Assembly: GCA_024734555.1 (NCBI GenBank)
Contig: JANPWX010000076.1
Span: forward strand, 2,744,051-2,808,050
Reading direction: 5' to 3'
Length of the DNA stretch: 64,000 nt
DNA from: Trochalopteron elliotii
Lineage: Eukaryota; Chordata; Aves; Passeriformes; Leiothrichidae
The notes below the pieces were generated by a model. That model was not told where the DNA came from and did no database searches. It worked only from the letters and a program-made list of their open reading frames with translations. Positions 1 through 13,800 of the stretch are shown here, piece after piece. Numbering within the stretch: position 1 is the stretch's first letter; each line of letters opens with the position of its first letter. A program made the translations under genes and the position numbers.

Positions 1-3000
1 TACTTTATCAACTGTATATGCTCTTGGTGTGCACTTTGTTGTTGAAATATCTCTGATTCACCATAAAGCTCCAAATATAAAAGCTATGGCTTCGTTATAT
101 GGATGTGAGACAAAGATCAAAAGAGTATTAACATGAGCAACCACAGAACCATCTGCAGGGCAAGATTTTAGACACCACTCTTTTCTATTATATTAATTTT
201 TCTATCCTCTTACAAGGAATCATACTATTAGACAAACATTATTAAATGTACATCCATATAAGAAAGCAAAATTCTGTGACTGGGGAAAAATTTTCTGAAG
301 GGAATTGACACAAATGCAACTGTGTACCTGTTCTCATTAATCAGTGTTCTCCAGGCAAATCACTTGTAGAAGTTAAAATCATTGCTTCTTTTTGCTTAGC
401 TTCACTCTCCTTTAAAAGTGCTTAAAATGTACTCCCACTGCACTGTAGGAACACTAGTTAGAAATCAGTAGCATTTCCTGTTGCTCTTTTTGAAGGTACC
501 AGGACATCCACTGGCAATTATTCCAACACAAAATTCCACATGCAAGTGCCAGTACAGCTTCTCAGAGAAATTTCAAACATTTTCTTTGAATGACCAACAG
601 TAGGTGTAGTGGTAAAACCCAGAATGATAACAGAGATTGCTTTCTCTTTCTTTAACGCTGCTCTAGTGTGCAATTGCTTGCCAACACAGCTCTGCTGTTC
701 AGGCAATATGTATAATTTGTTTAGACCTTGTCTCAAATGTAGTGCTGGCAAATGGAAATGGACCTTACTATGACACTGCTGCCTCTTCATCTTTCAACTT
801 CAGTTTTTGTGTCTACATAACTCAATTTCTTTGCTAGCTGTAAACACACAGCCTTGCACGAATCAGTGGTTTGTCACGATGACGGGAGAAAGTCATATTG
901 ACAAAATAGACTTGGATACACTATACAGACCATATCAGTTGAAAGATAATTGCCTGTAGCATAGTAAGGAGCTGTTAGGCAAAAAAAAAAAAAAAAAACC
1001 AAAAATCGTGAATGAGCATTTTTACACACTACAAGAAATGGAAAGCATTTTTAATATGCATGCCCTTCCATAGGAAGTGTATGGCAGATCACTAATGGGA
1101 GAGTATGTAGCAACCACTGTAGAGCACTGTAGCACTTTCTTGTCCCTCAAATGCACTTCTGTAGGTAATCACAACTGACCTGTAAATTCTGTCATTTTTG
1201 TGCAATTCAATGGTTTCTCTCTAGAAAGTATAGACAGCTAGTATGTCAAAGACTTGACAGTTTTCTTACCTCAACTTTCCCACTACTGTGTTTTCAAAAC
1301 TGTGCTCCTTTCCAGGCTTCCAAACTCCAGTAAACTAGAGTTCTGTTATCCTCAGAATTTGCACTGGATTAGTCTAATACATTTTTTCAGTATCTTTATT
1401 TTGTTTGGTTGGTTTTGAGTTTTTTTCAGTTTAATACTAATGATTCAGGAAGAAGCAGGGGATCTTAAGGACAGATAATCCTTTTTGCCATGATCTAAAT
1501 GACTTGCTGTGGATAAATAGATAGTAAGGTACTTGATCCACCCTTGGGACCTAGAGGAAAGCTTTACATCCACAAGTGATTTCTTGTTTGTATACTCTAT
1601 TGGCTTTCACTACCCAGGTGTGTGCCAGAGGCTTTACTGGAGCCATTCTAAATCACTGGGAGAACTCTACTCAAACCACTCCATACCCTGAGGTGGTTAG
1701 TGTGTGGCAGCAGTATGATTAGCAGTGAAAAAACAACAGCTCTTTTTTCCCTATCACTTGCCTTTTGGGCATTGCTTATATTTTCCCTGTCTTCAGGTAA
1801 AGATAAGGAAAACAGATACCTATGGCCATAAATTGTTTAAGACAATCAGATTAAAAGCAATGACAAAATACTATCAGCTGCAAAACAAGAACACTGACTT
1901 TTCACTTATGAAATCTATTTAAGAAAAGGAAAAGTTGCCATGAGAACAGAAAAATCTATTAAAAATGTATCTGTGGGCAGATTTTTAAACAATATCTTTA
2001 AGAATCAGGTTATAATATTGTCGTAATAATGTAGTTAAATATTTTTGTTGAATAAAACCCTGTTGAAATCTGAAATTGGTTCACACATCAGTAATTGTAT
2101 AATTATGGTTTATGCTCAAACTGTTTTAATTCATTTCTTTTCTTAAAACAGTGTCCTCTGTCTTCTAAGTAGCTGGAGTTATTTATTATAAAATTGACCA
2201 ACCAGTACACTAATTAAAAACTTTCCTATGGTATGTATATAAATAAAAAGAAAGTGCTATATTATATTTTCTTCAGAATTTTTACAATTACTATATTTAT
2301 TCTTAGAAGCAATTCTAACATTGCAGCTGCAAATCAGGAGAAATTCAATAGCATATTTCTTGCAATAATTGATAAATCAATAGTAAGTAATAGAATTTTT
2401 CAAATCAGTATTTTTTGAGAGAGGAAGATCTGTTCATGTTCAAGAATTGTGTTTGTCACCTGTTAAAATTGTATGTCCAAATGATATCCATATTTCTGAA
2501 ACTGAATCAAAGCTGCAGTATTGTCTTTTTGTGCTTTAGAAACCAACAAGGTAAACATCATATCTTTGATCTTCTTCAGAGCCCAAATAAAATGAGGAGA
2601 TTTATGTTTTCACTATTCATGGCAACTTGGGAAAATATAATCCTTTTCCTGACCTTTTAACATCAGTGAAATGAGTCTGCTGCATTGACTACTAGTAGCA
2701 ATCCACAAATAAGACCTTCATCCTTCTGTGGGAATTATGGGGTTTGGATCCCACAGTAGTAGATCCTCATGAAATTCAATGTCTGATGAAGTTATTCACA
2801 AGGACAAGACAGATGTGACCTGGCACAGATCTGACGGGAAACTGCTGAAACACAGCATTTGACCAAATTACCTAAAATCCTTTTGAAAATACTCCCGCTA
2901 TAATCAATAGTACATAGAAGAATCAGCTGCTCAGAACCATGCACAATACTTTTATCACTTTGGTGGTAATGTGGCTTCAAAAGTTTTGGTACCAACAGCT

Positions 3001-3218
3001 GACTGTTTTAAATACAATTGTTATTTTCTTTTTTCTTCTGAGAAGACCATGGACTGTTTTATGATTGAGAATCTGTATGTATTTTGAGAATATAATTTTA
3101 ATTAATTTATTTATTTAATTTCATAAATTTAATTTTAATAGAATTTTCCTCATTTACAACCTTCTTAAAACAATTTAGATGTTATAGCTGGCTATGATGA
3201 CCCTTCACTGACAGTCAA

Positions 3219-3302
3219 AGAAGTATGACTACTGAAAAATTACTAGTCATACTACTCATTTTAGAATATGAGAATACTCATTTTAGAAGTAGTCATACTT
3301 CT
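3219..3302. repeat. 15-bp perfect inverted repeat enclosing 14-bp direct repeats
   Basis: AGAAGTATGACTACT at 3219-3233 is the exact reverse complement of 3288-3302, separated by 54 bases. Inside, TACTCATTTTAGAA occurs at 3253-3266 and again at 3275-3288 (period 22). The whole could fold as a long hairpin. No transposon family recognised. Confidence 0.85.
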
Positions 3303-3600
3303 GTGTATACAAGTGCTTATTTTCGACTACAGGGATCGTCCCTCTGTCTTCATCAATGGTGTGGTGTCACAGTTTAAAATTGACTTTGAGCTAAAAGTTG
3401 CCTTCTCTGTCACTGTCTATCAGGAGCACTCACTACTATGTAATTCATATTCTTTTTTCTATGGATACAGCATTGAATTTGCCTCTCCTGGAACATATTT
3501 TTCTAAAAACAGTGCAGCCTTGATGCAGTCCACCAAGAAATACTTATCACATTTGTGTATTTTCAACTACACTACCATTTTGTGATCTGCACACACAGAA

Positions 3601-4203
3601 GGAGGACCCCAGAAACTACAGGCCAGTCAATCTCACTCCAGTGCCTGGTAAAACCATGGAAAATATTATTCTGGGAAGTATTGAAAAAACACCTGGAGTG
3701 TCGCAGTCGTCAGTCACAGCCAGCACAGCTTCATGAGTGGAAGTCCTGCTTGTCAAACTTTATTTCCTTCTATGGAAGGGAAACCCACCTAGTTTATCTA
3801 GGAAAATTAGTGGATGCAAACATTTTGGCAACGCTTTTGATACCATCTCTCACAGGATCCTTCTGGACAAAATATTAATAACCAGGTTACATCATGGGTG
3901 AGCAACTGGCTCACAGGTCAGGCTCAAAGGGTTGTAGTGAATGGCATCACACCAGTCTGGTGACCCGTCACTAGTGGGGCTCCACAGGACTCCATCCGCA
4001 GCCCTGTGTTCCTCAGCATCCTCATAAATGGCTTGGACAAAGAACTTGAAGGAATATGATGTAAGTTTGCTGGTGACACCAAACAGGGAGGAGCTTTAGA
4101 CTCCCCCAGGGTGGAGAGGCCCTACAGAGAGACCTTGACAAATTAGAGGGACGGGCAATTACCAACCATAGGGAGTTTAACAAGGACAAGATTCTGTATC
4201 TTG
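3601..4203 (+). repeat. CR1 LINE fragment, reverse-transcriptase region
   Basis: Matches the order of the avian CR1 second open reading frame: a 'nonproline-arranged' GGACCCCAGAAACTACAGG start, then the palm region, then the block that normally encodes FADDTK. Here that block (4064-4084) reads FAGDTK, so the first catalytic aspartate is lost. Stops and indels break the frame. It is a 5'- and 3'-truncated fossil inside an EYS intron. Confidence 0.85.
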
Positions 4204-4736
4204 TTTAACATTTTCAGGAGTAATTTAGAAAGTTAAAAGAACCAGATCTAATATTTTTTACCAAACTGTCAGTTGGAATAAACACCACCACACTACAGTT
4301 TCATTGTCAAAGTTTTAAATTTGTATTAATTTTAAACATTTTTATGTGTATATAAGTAATTTGATTCTGGTTAAAATAACAGCAACGGATGATCCTAATT
4401 CAAGCAATGTATTTTTAAAGGCTGCAACACAGATGTGATTTTCATCTTTGTGGGTAATGACACTGGACCACAATTAGTTATATATTCTTTTTGTTATAAA
4501 AATACCCTTCAGTTGCCTTACTTGATACAGTACTAATCACGATCTCAGTAGAAAAGCAATGAAAAAATCCATATTACCCAAGTGAATTGCCGTTGTGTTA
4601 TCAATTAAAAGAAATAAAACCTATAAAATTGTGCCCCTCTTGTCTCTTAGAGTAATGAATGCATTTCAAGTTTGCTTGTCTGAAGCTTTTATACTTTGGA
4701 ACACTGAATTAGTTTAATTTGTATTAAATTACTTAC

Positions 4737-4851
4737 AGTGAATCCTCCAATTATATTAAGACATAATCCTTCATTCAGACAGTTGATGCTGAGCAGCCTG
4801 CAGTAGTCAATTACTTCCTCACAGTTCTTTCCAGTGAATCCTGGCATGCAG
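4737..4851 (-). CDS. EYS: EYS fifth coding exon (end of EGF6, start of EGF7)
   Basis: 115 bases, phase 2 in and phase 0 out. The acceptor is TATTTGCAG (AG at 4853-4852) and the donor GATTCACT|GTAAGT (GT at 4736-4735). The first base completes an arginine codon (R397); the exon then encodes [10 protein letters not shown] and [14 protein letters not shown], followed by [14 protein letters not shown], ending at residue 435. C398 and C407 finish EGF6; C414, C421 and C427 are the first three cysteines of EGF7. The rest of EGF7 must be encoded by an exon beyond the lower edge of the window. Too short to stand out as an open frame; identified from the cysteine pattern and splice sites. Confidence 0.93.
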
Positions 4852-7800
4852 CTGCAAATACACCAGTGTATTTTAGAGAACTTGCATTTTAAAAGTTAAT
4901 TGTATTTAATTATGTTCCATAATTATATTAAATAATGTTCTTGCAGTAACAAAACATATCTCTTATGTTATTTAAAATAAACAGAATATATTTTCAAGAA
5001 ATTAAAAATTTCTTGCATGATTCTGGATAATTTTGCTTTTTCCTAAATAATTTCTTTCTTTGATTAAAGTATTTTCACACCAATATTTCATATAATCTTC
5101 CAGAAAAAAAAATCTAGGATGAGGTAATATTTAATAAACAGTTATAGATAAAGTAACAAGGTTTTGGAAAACTATTAGAAAGGATAGGTCAATTTGAGCA
5201 TCTGAGAGATGCTTCAATATAAAAATAAAAATGTGATGAGTGAGAAATAAACATCATTCTCTGCTAATGTAGAAAGAGCAGTATAAATAGTAAATAATGA
5301 CATGCTTAATTATGTAAGGAACAATCTAGAGACAACACTGCATAGTTGTTTATGTGTTTGCTGAATTGTAATTCAGTATTTTCTCTAAAGAAAAAGCTAG
5401 CATTCAATTTTTGTGACTGTTTGTTAGTTCCATGTGATGCCAATGGAGTGATGGATAATGTATGTAAAAGGAGCTGCAGAAATTTCTTCCGCTTCATGTA
5501 AGCACTTATTATTAGTAGGAGAAAATTCTTTCCTGATGTTGTTCTCCTATGTTAAAAAAAACCCAAAAAAACCCCCTCATATACACAAATAAAAAAGATA
5601 AGATTTAAATGGATGGTAAAACAGTCGTATTCAAAAGCAATAATGGAACAATGTAGAAAAATATTTGAATACTTATGTCTTAATAGATAATCCTTGTCAA
5701 ACACTTTCACTGTGTTCTCACAGACACATCATGTTGCCCTGTCTAAAGGCTATTTCTGGTATCATAGAAAGAAAAGATTTAAGAAGTAGAGAAAGAAAAT
5801 GGCCAGTTATCCAAAAATTTGTGTTTTTGAAAGAATCCAAAAGCAATAAATTTCTAAGAGGTGATTTTATTCAAATTATTCGGTCCAGTAGCTGGAAATT
5901 ATGAGTATTATGTAGAATTGCTTCTGGTTTCGCTATGTTCTTGCTCCTAATATATAGGAGATCCAGGTGTGTTGCTTACATTTTCTCATTTAGAAAAAAC
6001 CTATCCAATTTCGGGTTTCAAAATGCATGAAGCTTCTCACAGGTAGGCAGCATACTGAAGTAAGGGATATATTTTCCATAGCAACTACTTAGGCAATACA
6101 ATATTAAATAGAAAGCATCTGAGTTAACCATACTTTCTAAATCAGTTTAAAAATGTCTATCTGTGGGTATGCCTCTGAGTCTGAGGAAGACACAGACACA
6201 TCTAGCATGTCCAAGAAGCTTAAGTCATGTTATTAACCTTATTTAAGTGTTAAATGCTTGGATTTAACCAGAAATCATTGGAAACCAACCACAATTCATG
6301 CATATCAGACCATTTGGACAGAGGTAAATGGATATGGAAAAACCTTCTGTAAATGGTTGTATGCCTTGAGGCTGGTATAGACACAACCACATGAGGACAC
6401 TCTATGCAAGTACCAATGCACCACATAATCCTCACCTTCCTCTTGAAAAAGATGTTGCATGCAATCATATTTCTACCATTTAAAATACTTGGCTTCAAAA
6501 TTTTTGCAAAGTCTATTCTTATAAAATTTAGTCAATTTATGGCTAAAAGGAGTTTTTCATAATAAAATTTGCATAAGAAAGGAATGTAAAATAATAATAA
6601 AATTGTTTTGTATATTTTCTTATAATTTTTAAATAACATCTAAAACCAAGTCAGAGCAAATCAATCACAATGTTTAATGACTTGTTTTTACCAATGATCT
6701 GAAGTGAGAGTTCCTAGATTTTTTGCTTTAGTCTATGATTACTTCATTAACTAGATAATCTTGTAAGCCAATTTTAGAAGTGACTTCTAATTTTTATATT
6801 TGTTCATTTTTTCTTGTTTTGGTCTTTTTTGTTGTTTTGCAAGAAACATACCAATGTCAGGAAAAGGAAATGCAAGCTAACAGAAAAAATGTTGATAGTA
6901 AAGTTCCAAAGATGGCACCAACAGAACATATTGTTTCAGAACACCTTTTCACATTTTTTGTGACTTTTTATTATCCTAAAGTACATGGGTAATAGAAGAA
7001 GATAGAAAGCAAACGATCATAGTTTATTGTGATGGATATGCCTGTTCACTGCCTATTTGAATTCTCCTTAAATTTTGACATTTAAGAAAAAATGGATCTA
7101 TTAGATTCTTAGCACAAAGTTGTGTGTCATAGCAAGACTGAAAGGATGGAATTAGGATGCAAGATAGTCATACATCATAACTGAAGTGGGGAAAATTAAA
7201 TTGATTCTGTTTGGTTATATGTTTAGAAAGGAGAACAACTGATTTCCCAAAGAATTGTGTAGGATATAAGAATGTAGTTTGGGAATAAGGAGAACGACAT
7301 AGCATAGGGGGAAGCAAAATAAAAAAGTAACGAAGTAAAAAGTTCAATTCAACTATTATTTGAACATGTACATGCATCTGACTTAAGCACCATTACATTT
7401 ATTTATGACGTTAAAATGCTATAAAAGTGGATCATGTCGTAGTATTACACCAAATGTAGTATGAAACACATACAGTTTATACTGACTAGACAGAGACATA
7501 ACATACAGTGTTTGACAACGATTACAAAAAATGAATCAGATCTTCACTTAAAATGTTGATGAGCAGCTACAAATCTCCCAAATTAAGGCAACATAATTAA
7601 TGGTAGATTTCCTTTTGGTAAAGTGAATTAAAGCATGACTCACAGGCAGAAAACATCCAAGTCTGTGATTTTAGAAAACTGAAACTGTCTAATTGTTCCT
7701 GTAGGTCTTCTGAAATCCTCTGTTAGTCAAGTAGCTAATGGAAAACATGAATTTAAAAAGAAAATTTTGAATTCTTAAACCGCAAAGCCTGCTGACTGTT

Positions 7801-10800
7801 GGACCTCTCTATCTGTCAACACATCCTCTGCATTTCAGCATTCTGGCAAGATTGCAGCTCTCACAAACAAAACTACTGAATGTGATCTTGTGAAAAATAT
7901 GTAATTCATACTACCTCAAAATGCTTTTTTTCACCTAAATGCCTCTTTTCAAGTACAGAGGCATAAGCATTTCTGTTTATTACCTTTCAGATTAAGTGGT
8001 GGAAAACTGATTTTAATTTCACAAAAAAATGAGGAAAATGTTTTTGTTTATTAAAAATATTAATAAAAATTATTGCAATCAGTAATTGAAGCCTTTGGGG
8101 ACTGAATGGCAAAACTAACCCTGAATACTGGGGATTCTCAATAAGCAATTGGACAGAGTACTAAATAATCTTATCTAAACTCCCTTTCCCATGAAATGTT
8201 GGATCAGAAGATGCTACAATATCTCTTTCAACTTGGGCTGTTCTGTGAGTCTCTGATAGTATTGTTTATGTATTATGTTCTGATATTCTGTGATTGTATT
8301 GTAACCTTCTACCTTTGTACAAAGAAAACTGCGAAATTGTGTAAGATGTGTCATGTCACCTGTTCTGGATATTTCTCTGTGGAAGGTATGAGTCACTTTC
8401 TGGAGTTCTCCTCCTTTATCAAGAACATCCAGTGGACAAATTGGTTGCTAGGGTAAACTGTGTGGATTGAACACTATTCACAGTGCTCTCTCTAGGTTGT
8501 TAGTTCCCTTTTAGAGTATTCTTAGAGTTAATGAGCTTATAACTCACTGCAATGTAAAATGGGTTCTAAATTCCCCATTTTTGCATTCTATTATATTGAT
8601 CTAAATAATTACTTTCATGCTTATTCTCATACAATGTTATCAAAGGAAAGATAGTTCAACCACAATGTATTCCCAGAGATATTTTTATTAAACAATTTCT
8701 ATGGTACAATGAGGTTCCTGATACAGACCATTTCTACAAATGCTTTGTGGAATTATAATCAGCAATCTACATCTGGATATTAATTGCTCATGTTATGTAT
8801 ATTTTTGAATGTAAATTTCAACATATTTCATACTAATGTATGCATATTGTGGGAAAGAATGGCTATGTAATAATAAATTACTAGCTTATATCTCAGTTTA
8901 AAGAATTGAAAATGAATGATAACACTTGTTCTGTGCTTTACATGTCTATATGGGAAGTGTAGATGAGCTTGCATATGTGTGTTTGCATGTATATCTGTAT
9001 TTAGGAGTGAATATCAATGAAATTGTGAGGATTTTCTTCTTTGGGAAAACTGTAAACATACTTCTACTTATATTTTAAGTTAAAGTCTTTTCAATTGAAT
9101 CTCTGCTGATACATGGTAACTCTGTGTTCTATACTTCTCTTATATTTTTTTCAGTTTTTAAGTTCATTCATAATATGTTGTCAGGCTTTTTTGTATCACA
9201 GCTTTAAATTCTCTGCTTTTATTAATATACTAACATTTGAAAAATGTTTAATTCAGTAATACCTATCAGAATTTACTCAGACAGCAAGATAAAAGCCAAG
9301 CAAGGGGGAATAGGATAAATTGTACTCCTTACTGGCATAGAAAAAAAAATCTAAAAATCTATTTAAAAATGAAATTAAATTATACATTGGGTAATGTCTG
9401 GTATTTTCAAATGGATAATTTTTAGTGTGGTCTTTCTGAATAAAACAGTTTTTCATATGGTGTTTGAAGGATCAATTTAAAGTCTACTAATGCATGTCAG
9501 TGAACTAGAAATTAAATAGGTTGCCTTATCTTTTAAGAAACAACATAAACTTCATACACCCTGAAAGAAAATGGCACATGTAGTATAACTCAATTGTCAT
9601 CAGTGTTTTAAAATTTATATATATTTTATAGTATTAAAAATGAAACGATTTATAACTCTTAAATGCTTTAAATCTTTTTGTATCACTCCCAGAGTTTACA
9701 AGAAGCCTAACAGAGTAAAGCACAAAGGATAAATGCACTTTTTTTAAACAGAAGTTTATAGTTTTCAGTGTTCTCTGTGAATGATGATGTCTTTTCTTTC
9801 TGCAATCTGTGTGATATCATCCAGTGAACCAACAAGATACTGAAATAAATTAATTTCCAATCTTACCGGCAGTTATAGTTTTGCTGTTGAGCTATACATG
9901 TTGCATTATTTAAGCAAGGCAATAGTTCACATGGATTCAGTATTGTCTCACAGAACTTGCCAGTAAATATTGGCATACAGATACATGCCACATCCTGTAG
10001 AAGAAAGGGAAATTAGAAATAATTATTTGTTGTACCCAAGACAATACAAAATGTAGTGTTTATGGTGTTTACATCTATTACTAGAGAGGTCATAACTAGG
10101 ACAACTTTTCTTCATATAAAGCAGTCTACAAAGACAGGACAGTTCTACTCTCAGGTTACAAACTTAATTTAGGACAGTTTATCCAGCACAGACTATGCCA
10201 TATTTGAGTTTGCTAGATGGATAGATACCAGCTTTAAAATTGTGTTTTTGTGATCTCATAACTGAATCAAAAAGGAGTTTTATAATTAATTTAGGGTATT
10301 TTCCTCATTTCTGATTCTGTTCCAATGTAGTATTTGCATCTATTAAACAGTAACAGAACACAAGGTACATCAGTAACGGTGTTACTAACCAGAGGAGGAA
10401 AGAAAATCATGGGTATCCATTTTCTCCTTCAATATAAAGCACAGAGTCTATGCTTCTCTTCTCAGTGAAAGACATCTGTCAGTTACTGAAGTCTTTAATT
10501 TGAACAGTAAGAAAAGTAAGTTATTTTACAAAACAAAATATTTCTTAGGGCTGACAGTCCCACACTTATTTTTCTATGCTTTTCATAGGCCTATTGAAGT
10601 CAGAAAGTAAAGGAAAAAGTAAAGGGGTTTGTTCCCCTAATGAAATTGGAAGTGCTTAGGTGTTTCTTTAGAATTGGTCTTAAAGGTATAATCAGGAAAC
10701 TCCAACTTCCACTGAGACATTTCTGTGTGTGAAACTAACTACTGCAACTGTTTGTTTATTGCACAAAATAGTTTGTGCTAGTATATCTAGTAGAAAAAAT

Positions 10801-13800
10801 ATTCAGACAGGTTGCATAACTTAGAAATCTATCAATTTATTCAGCAATTTAGAGGTCTCTTTTTGTCTCTGTGTGCGAGTATGTATCACTGCTATGTGAT
10901 AATTAAGCTTTTGAACTCTTCTTTCACTGTTTTGATTCTGTATAATCACCACTATTTACAATAGTCATGCTAATGAAAGAACATCAACAATTTATTTTGA
11001 CATACTACCAAGTATGACTTTATTATCAAAACTTTGTGAGTTCTGCATGAATTTCTTCTACTTTACAAAAAGAAAAAGAAAGAAAAAAAAGGCATTAAGA
11101 AACTTACACCACATGAAAAGAAAGAATGAGACAGTCACTAGTTAATAAAGGTCACATGATGACTTATGTTAGTGTTAGATGATTTTATTAGGGAGAGGAA
11201 AAAGAGAAATAAAATAACATGGGTAGTTCCTTAAGATCACCAAGCAACTGACATGAAATAGGGAGTTTGGGGGTTTTTATCATAAAAATATTATAAACAG
11301 GACACATTGAGAAAATGCTACGTTTCTTCATGAAACATGCAAAGCTAATTAAAAAATTTACATTAGAATCAAATGTTTTGACACTTTCGTGGAACAGATC
11401 CTCCTGTAGGGTATGTTAGAGCATATGGATGATAGGAAGGTGATTAGAAACAGACAATATGGCTTCACAAAGGGTAAATTATGTCTGACTAATGGTGTCT
11501 TTCAGTGATGTAGTAACTGCTTTGATGAGTAAGGGAAGAGCAACTGATAACATTTACCTTGACTTCAGTGAGACCTCTGACATCCCCCCACACATCATCA
11601 TTTCTGCTAAATTGGTGAGACTGGGGGAAAGTTGTAAATCTGTTGAAGTGTGCAAGTCAGGTTGGATGGAACTTTCAGCAATCTGATCTAGCATAAGAGG
11701 TCTCTGTCCACTGCAGAGAAGTTGGAAATAGATCATATTTAAATGTTGCTTCCAGCCTAAATCATTCTATGATGCAATGCTGTAATTCTATGATTCTCAG
11801 TTCAAATAGGGATCTCTAACATTTATACTTACATTTGGCAAATCGATACATGTGCCTCTGTTCTGACATGGCCTTGAAGAACATTCATTAATGTCAATTT
11901 CACAGTTGTGACCAAGAAAACCAGAAGGGCAATTGCAAACATATCCTGACTGTTTATACTGGCATATACCTCCATTCAGGCATGGCTGAGAGGCACAAGG
12001 ATCAACAGGTTCCTCACAAAATGGACCTAAAAGAAACAAATATAAAAAAATACAATGTTGGAGTGATGCTTGACATTCTCTTTGACATTATTTTTTTACT
12101 ATGTTGTGTTTCCTTTTATTTCTTTTTCCTTTTTTTATTTTATTTTTATTTTTATTTTGTTGAAAGGTTGAGAGATTTTTATTAATTGTGTTTCTCTAAA
12201 TTTTTTTACCTTGTGAAGCCCCAATTACTGCCTGGGACATCTGTGAGCTCTCACCATTTAAAAAGCAAGGAACTTAACATATTCCCCTATGCTTTGTTGA
12301 TTTTGGTGAATTAACACGGTAGGAATCTCTGGGAGTGACTAAGCTGATCTGCAGCAAAGAAAGGATGTGACTGGAGCCATGGTCCTGTGAGATGTTGAAC
12401 AGTCACTGAACATCTCACAATGGTTTTTATTAATGGAAGCTGAATCTGGTGTATTCCCAGACCAGGAGGGTTCTTCTCATTAGTATTTATAGACCCTGCC
12501 AGTACTGAACCTGAATGTGCTTTCAGTAAGCAAACACGCAATCACACGCATGCACACACTAAAAACCTGCTGCCCATGTGACTCAACATGGAGAACAATG
12601 TCTTTGCCCTTAGATAAACACGAACAGCAGTCACACGAGCATAAGCAGCAATGATGGCTCAAACTTTTTTTCCTCATCTCTGGCTAGTTAGTATTGAAGT
12701 TGAATAATGAACATAAACACTCCTTCATTTTTTAAATATAAACCATCATTAATGGATCCCTCAAGAATCAGTATAGATTTTAAATCTGTCAGATTTCCAT
12801 ATCCAGATCCCATATCTCTTGCTGACATCTTGTCTCAGAGCTTGAGTCATTCCAGAGCTGGATGTCATTCTGATTTCTGGCCAGTGTAGTTTAAAGATCT
12901 GTCATTCCCCACTAGGAGAGGTGTTAACACAGAAGAAGTAAAGACACGAGACTGTTACTCAGGCTCTATTGGCCTTGCAAGGAAATAATCTGTGAAACTT
13001 CCCCAGGTCACCCTCTTCAATTATTTGAAATTTCCATGTCTCTCACAAATTCTGCCTTCACTGTCAGTGAAATTCAGTCCTTGCTCATGGTAGTTTGTGC
13101 AACATTTGTTAGGAATTCATGCTGGTACTTGTTGAACCCAGAAGTTTCTCACACTATGTCGAGTAGCTTCCCATGTTCTCCTAAATTCTTGTGAGCCTTG
13201 GCAGGACTTAAATGATCTGTCTGCATACCCTAACATTTATGAACTGCCTAAGTATTTTTGACAATTAACTTTTTTTAAGCCTGTGACATCAAAGATAAAG
13301 AATTATAGCTCCTAAAAAATAATTTCCATTTACTTCTGGAAAATTATGTATCAAATATGCTTTTTACATACTTTTCACTTTGGTGCTCTGATTCAAACCA
13401 CCTCTCTAATACATACTTACAAATTACATCAGAAGAATTTTTAAGCAATTTGCTGTAGCAATAGTACAACTTTGTCATAAATCCCTTCTGAAGTAATAAT
13501 ATGTGTTGATTCAACATTTTATTAGTAATTTGAATCCACTGACTTAAAAATAGACATTCATAAAAGAATAAATTATACTTTACTATAAGATGTAAAATTT
13601 TGAAATGGTAAACAAAATACTTTTAACTCAAATTGTAAACTGCAGGATAAACATAAATAATTAATTATAAACCACCTAATGTCTAAGTATGTAAACCTCC
13701 AATAATTTAATTATGAATAGACTAGCAATCTAAAGCAACTGAACTTATGTGGAACAACATTTACCAGAAGATTGAAATATCACACTCTGTCTCTATTATA

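Larger units (their letters stand above)
1..4736 (-). other. EYS: EYS intron after the fifth coding exon (incomplete)
   Basis: AT-rich intron sequence running off the lower edge. It holds an A18 tract (981-998), an imperfect cruciform-like cluster (3219-3302) and a CR1 fragment (3601-4203). I see no EGF-like cysteine pattern with splice sites on the minus strand here; the short open frames look random. Confidence 0.8.

Noticed and set aside
518..790. 90-codon minus-strand frame with several cysteines as a further EYS exon
   Set aside because: Cysteine spacing does not fit an EGF domain, and the required continuation of EGF7 (a cysteine right after the splice) is absent.
12200..13260. Possible LTR or gene segment with raised GC
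   Set aside because: No TATA/AATAAA arrangement, no splice-bounded open frame and no family I recognise.
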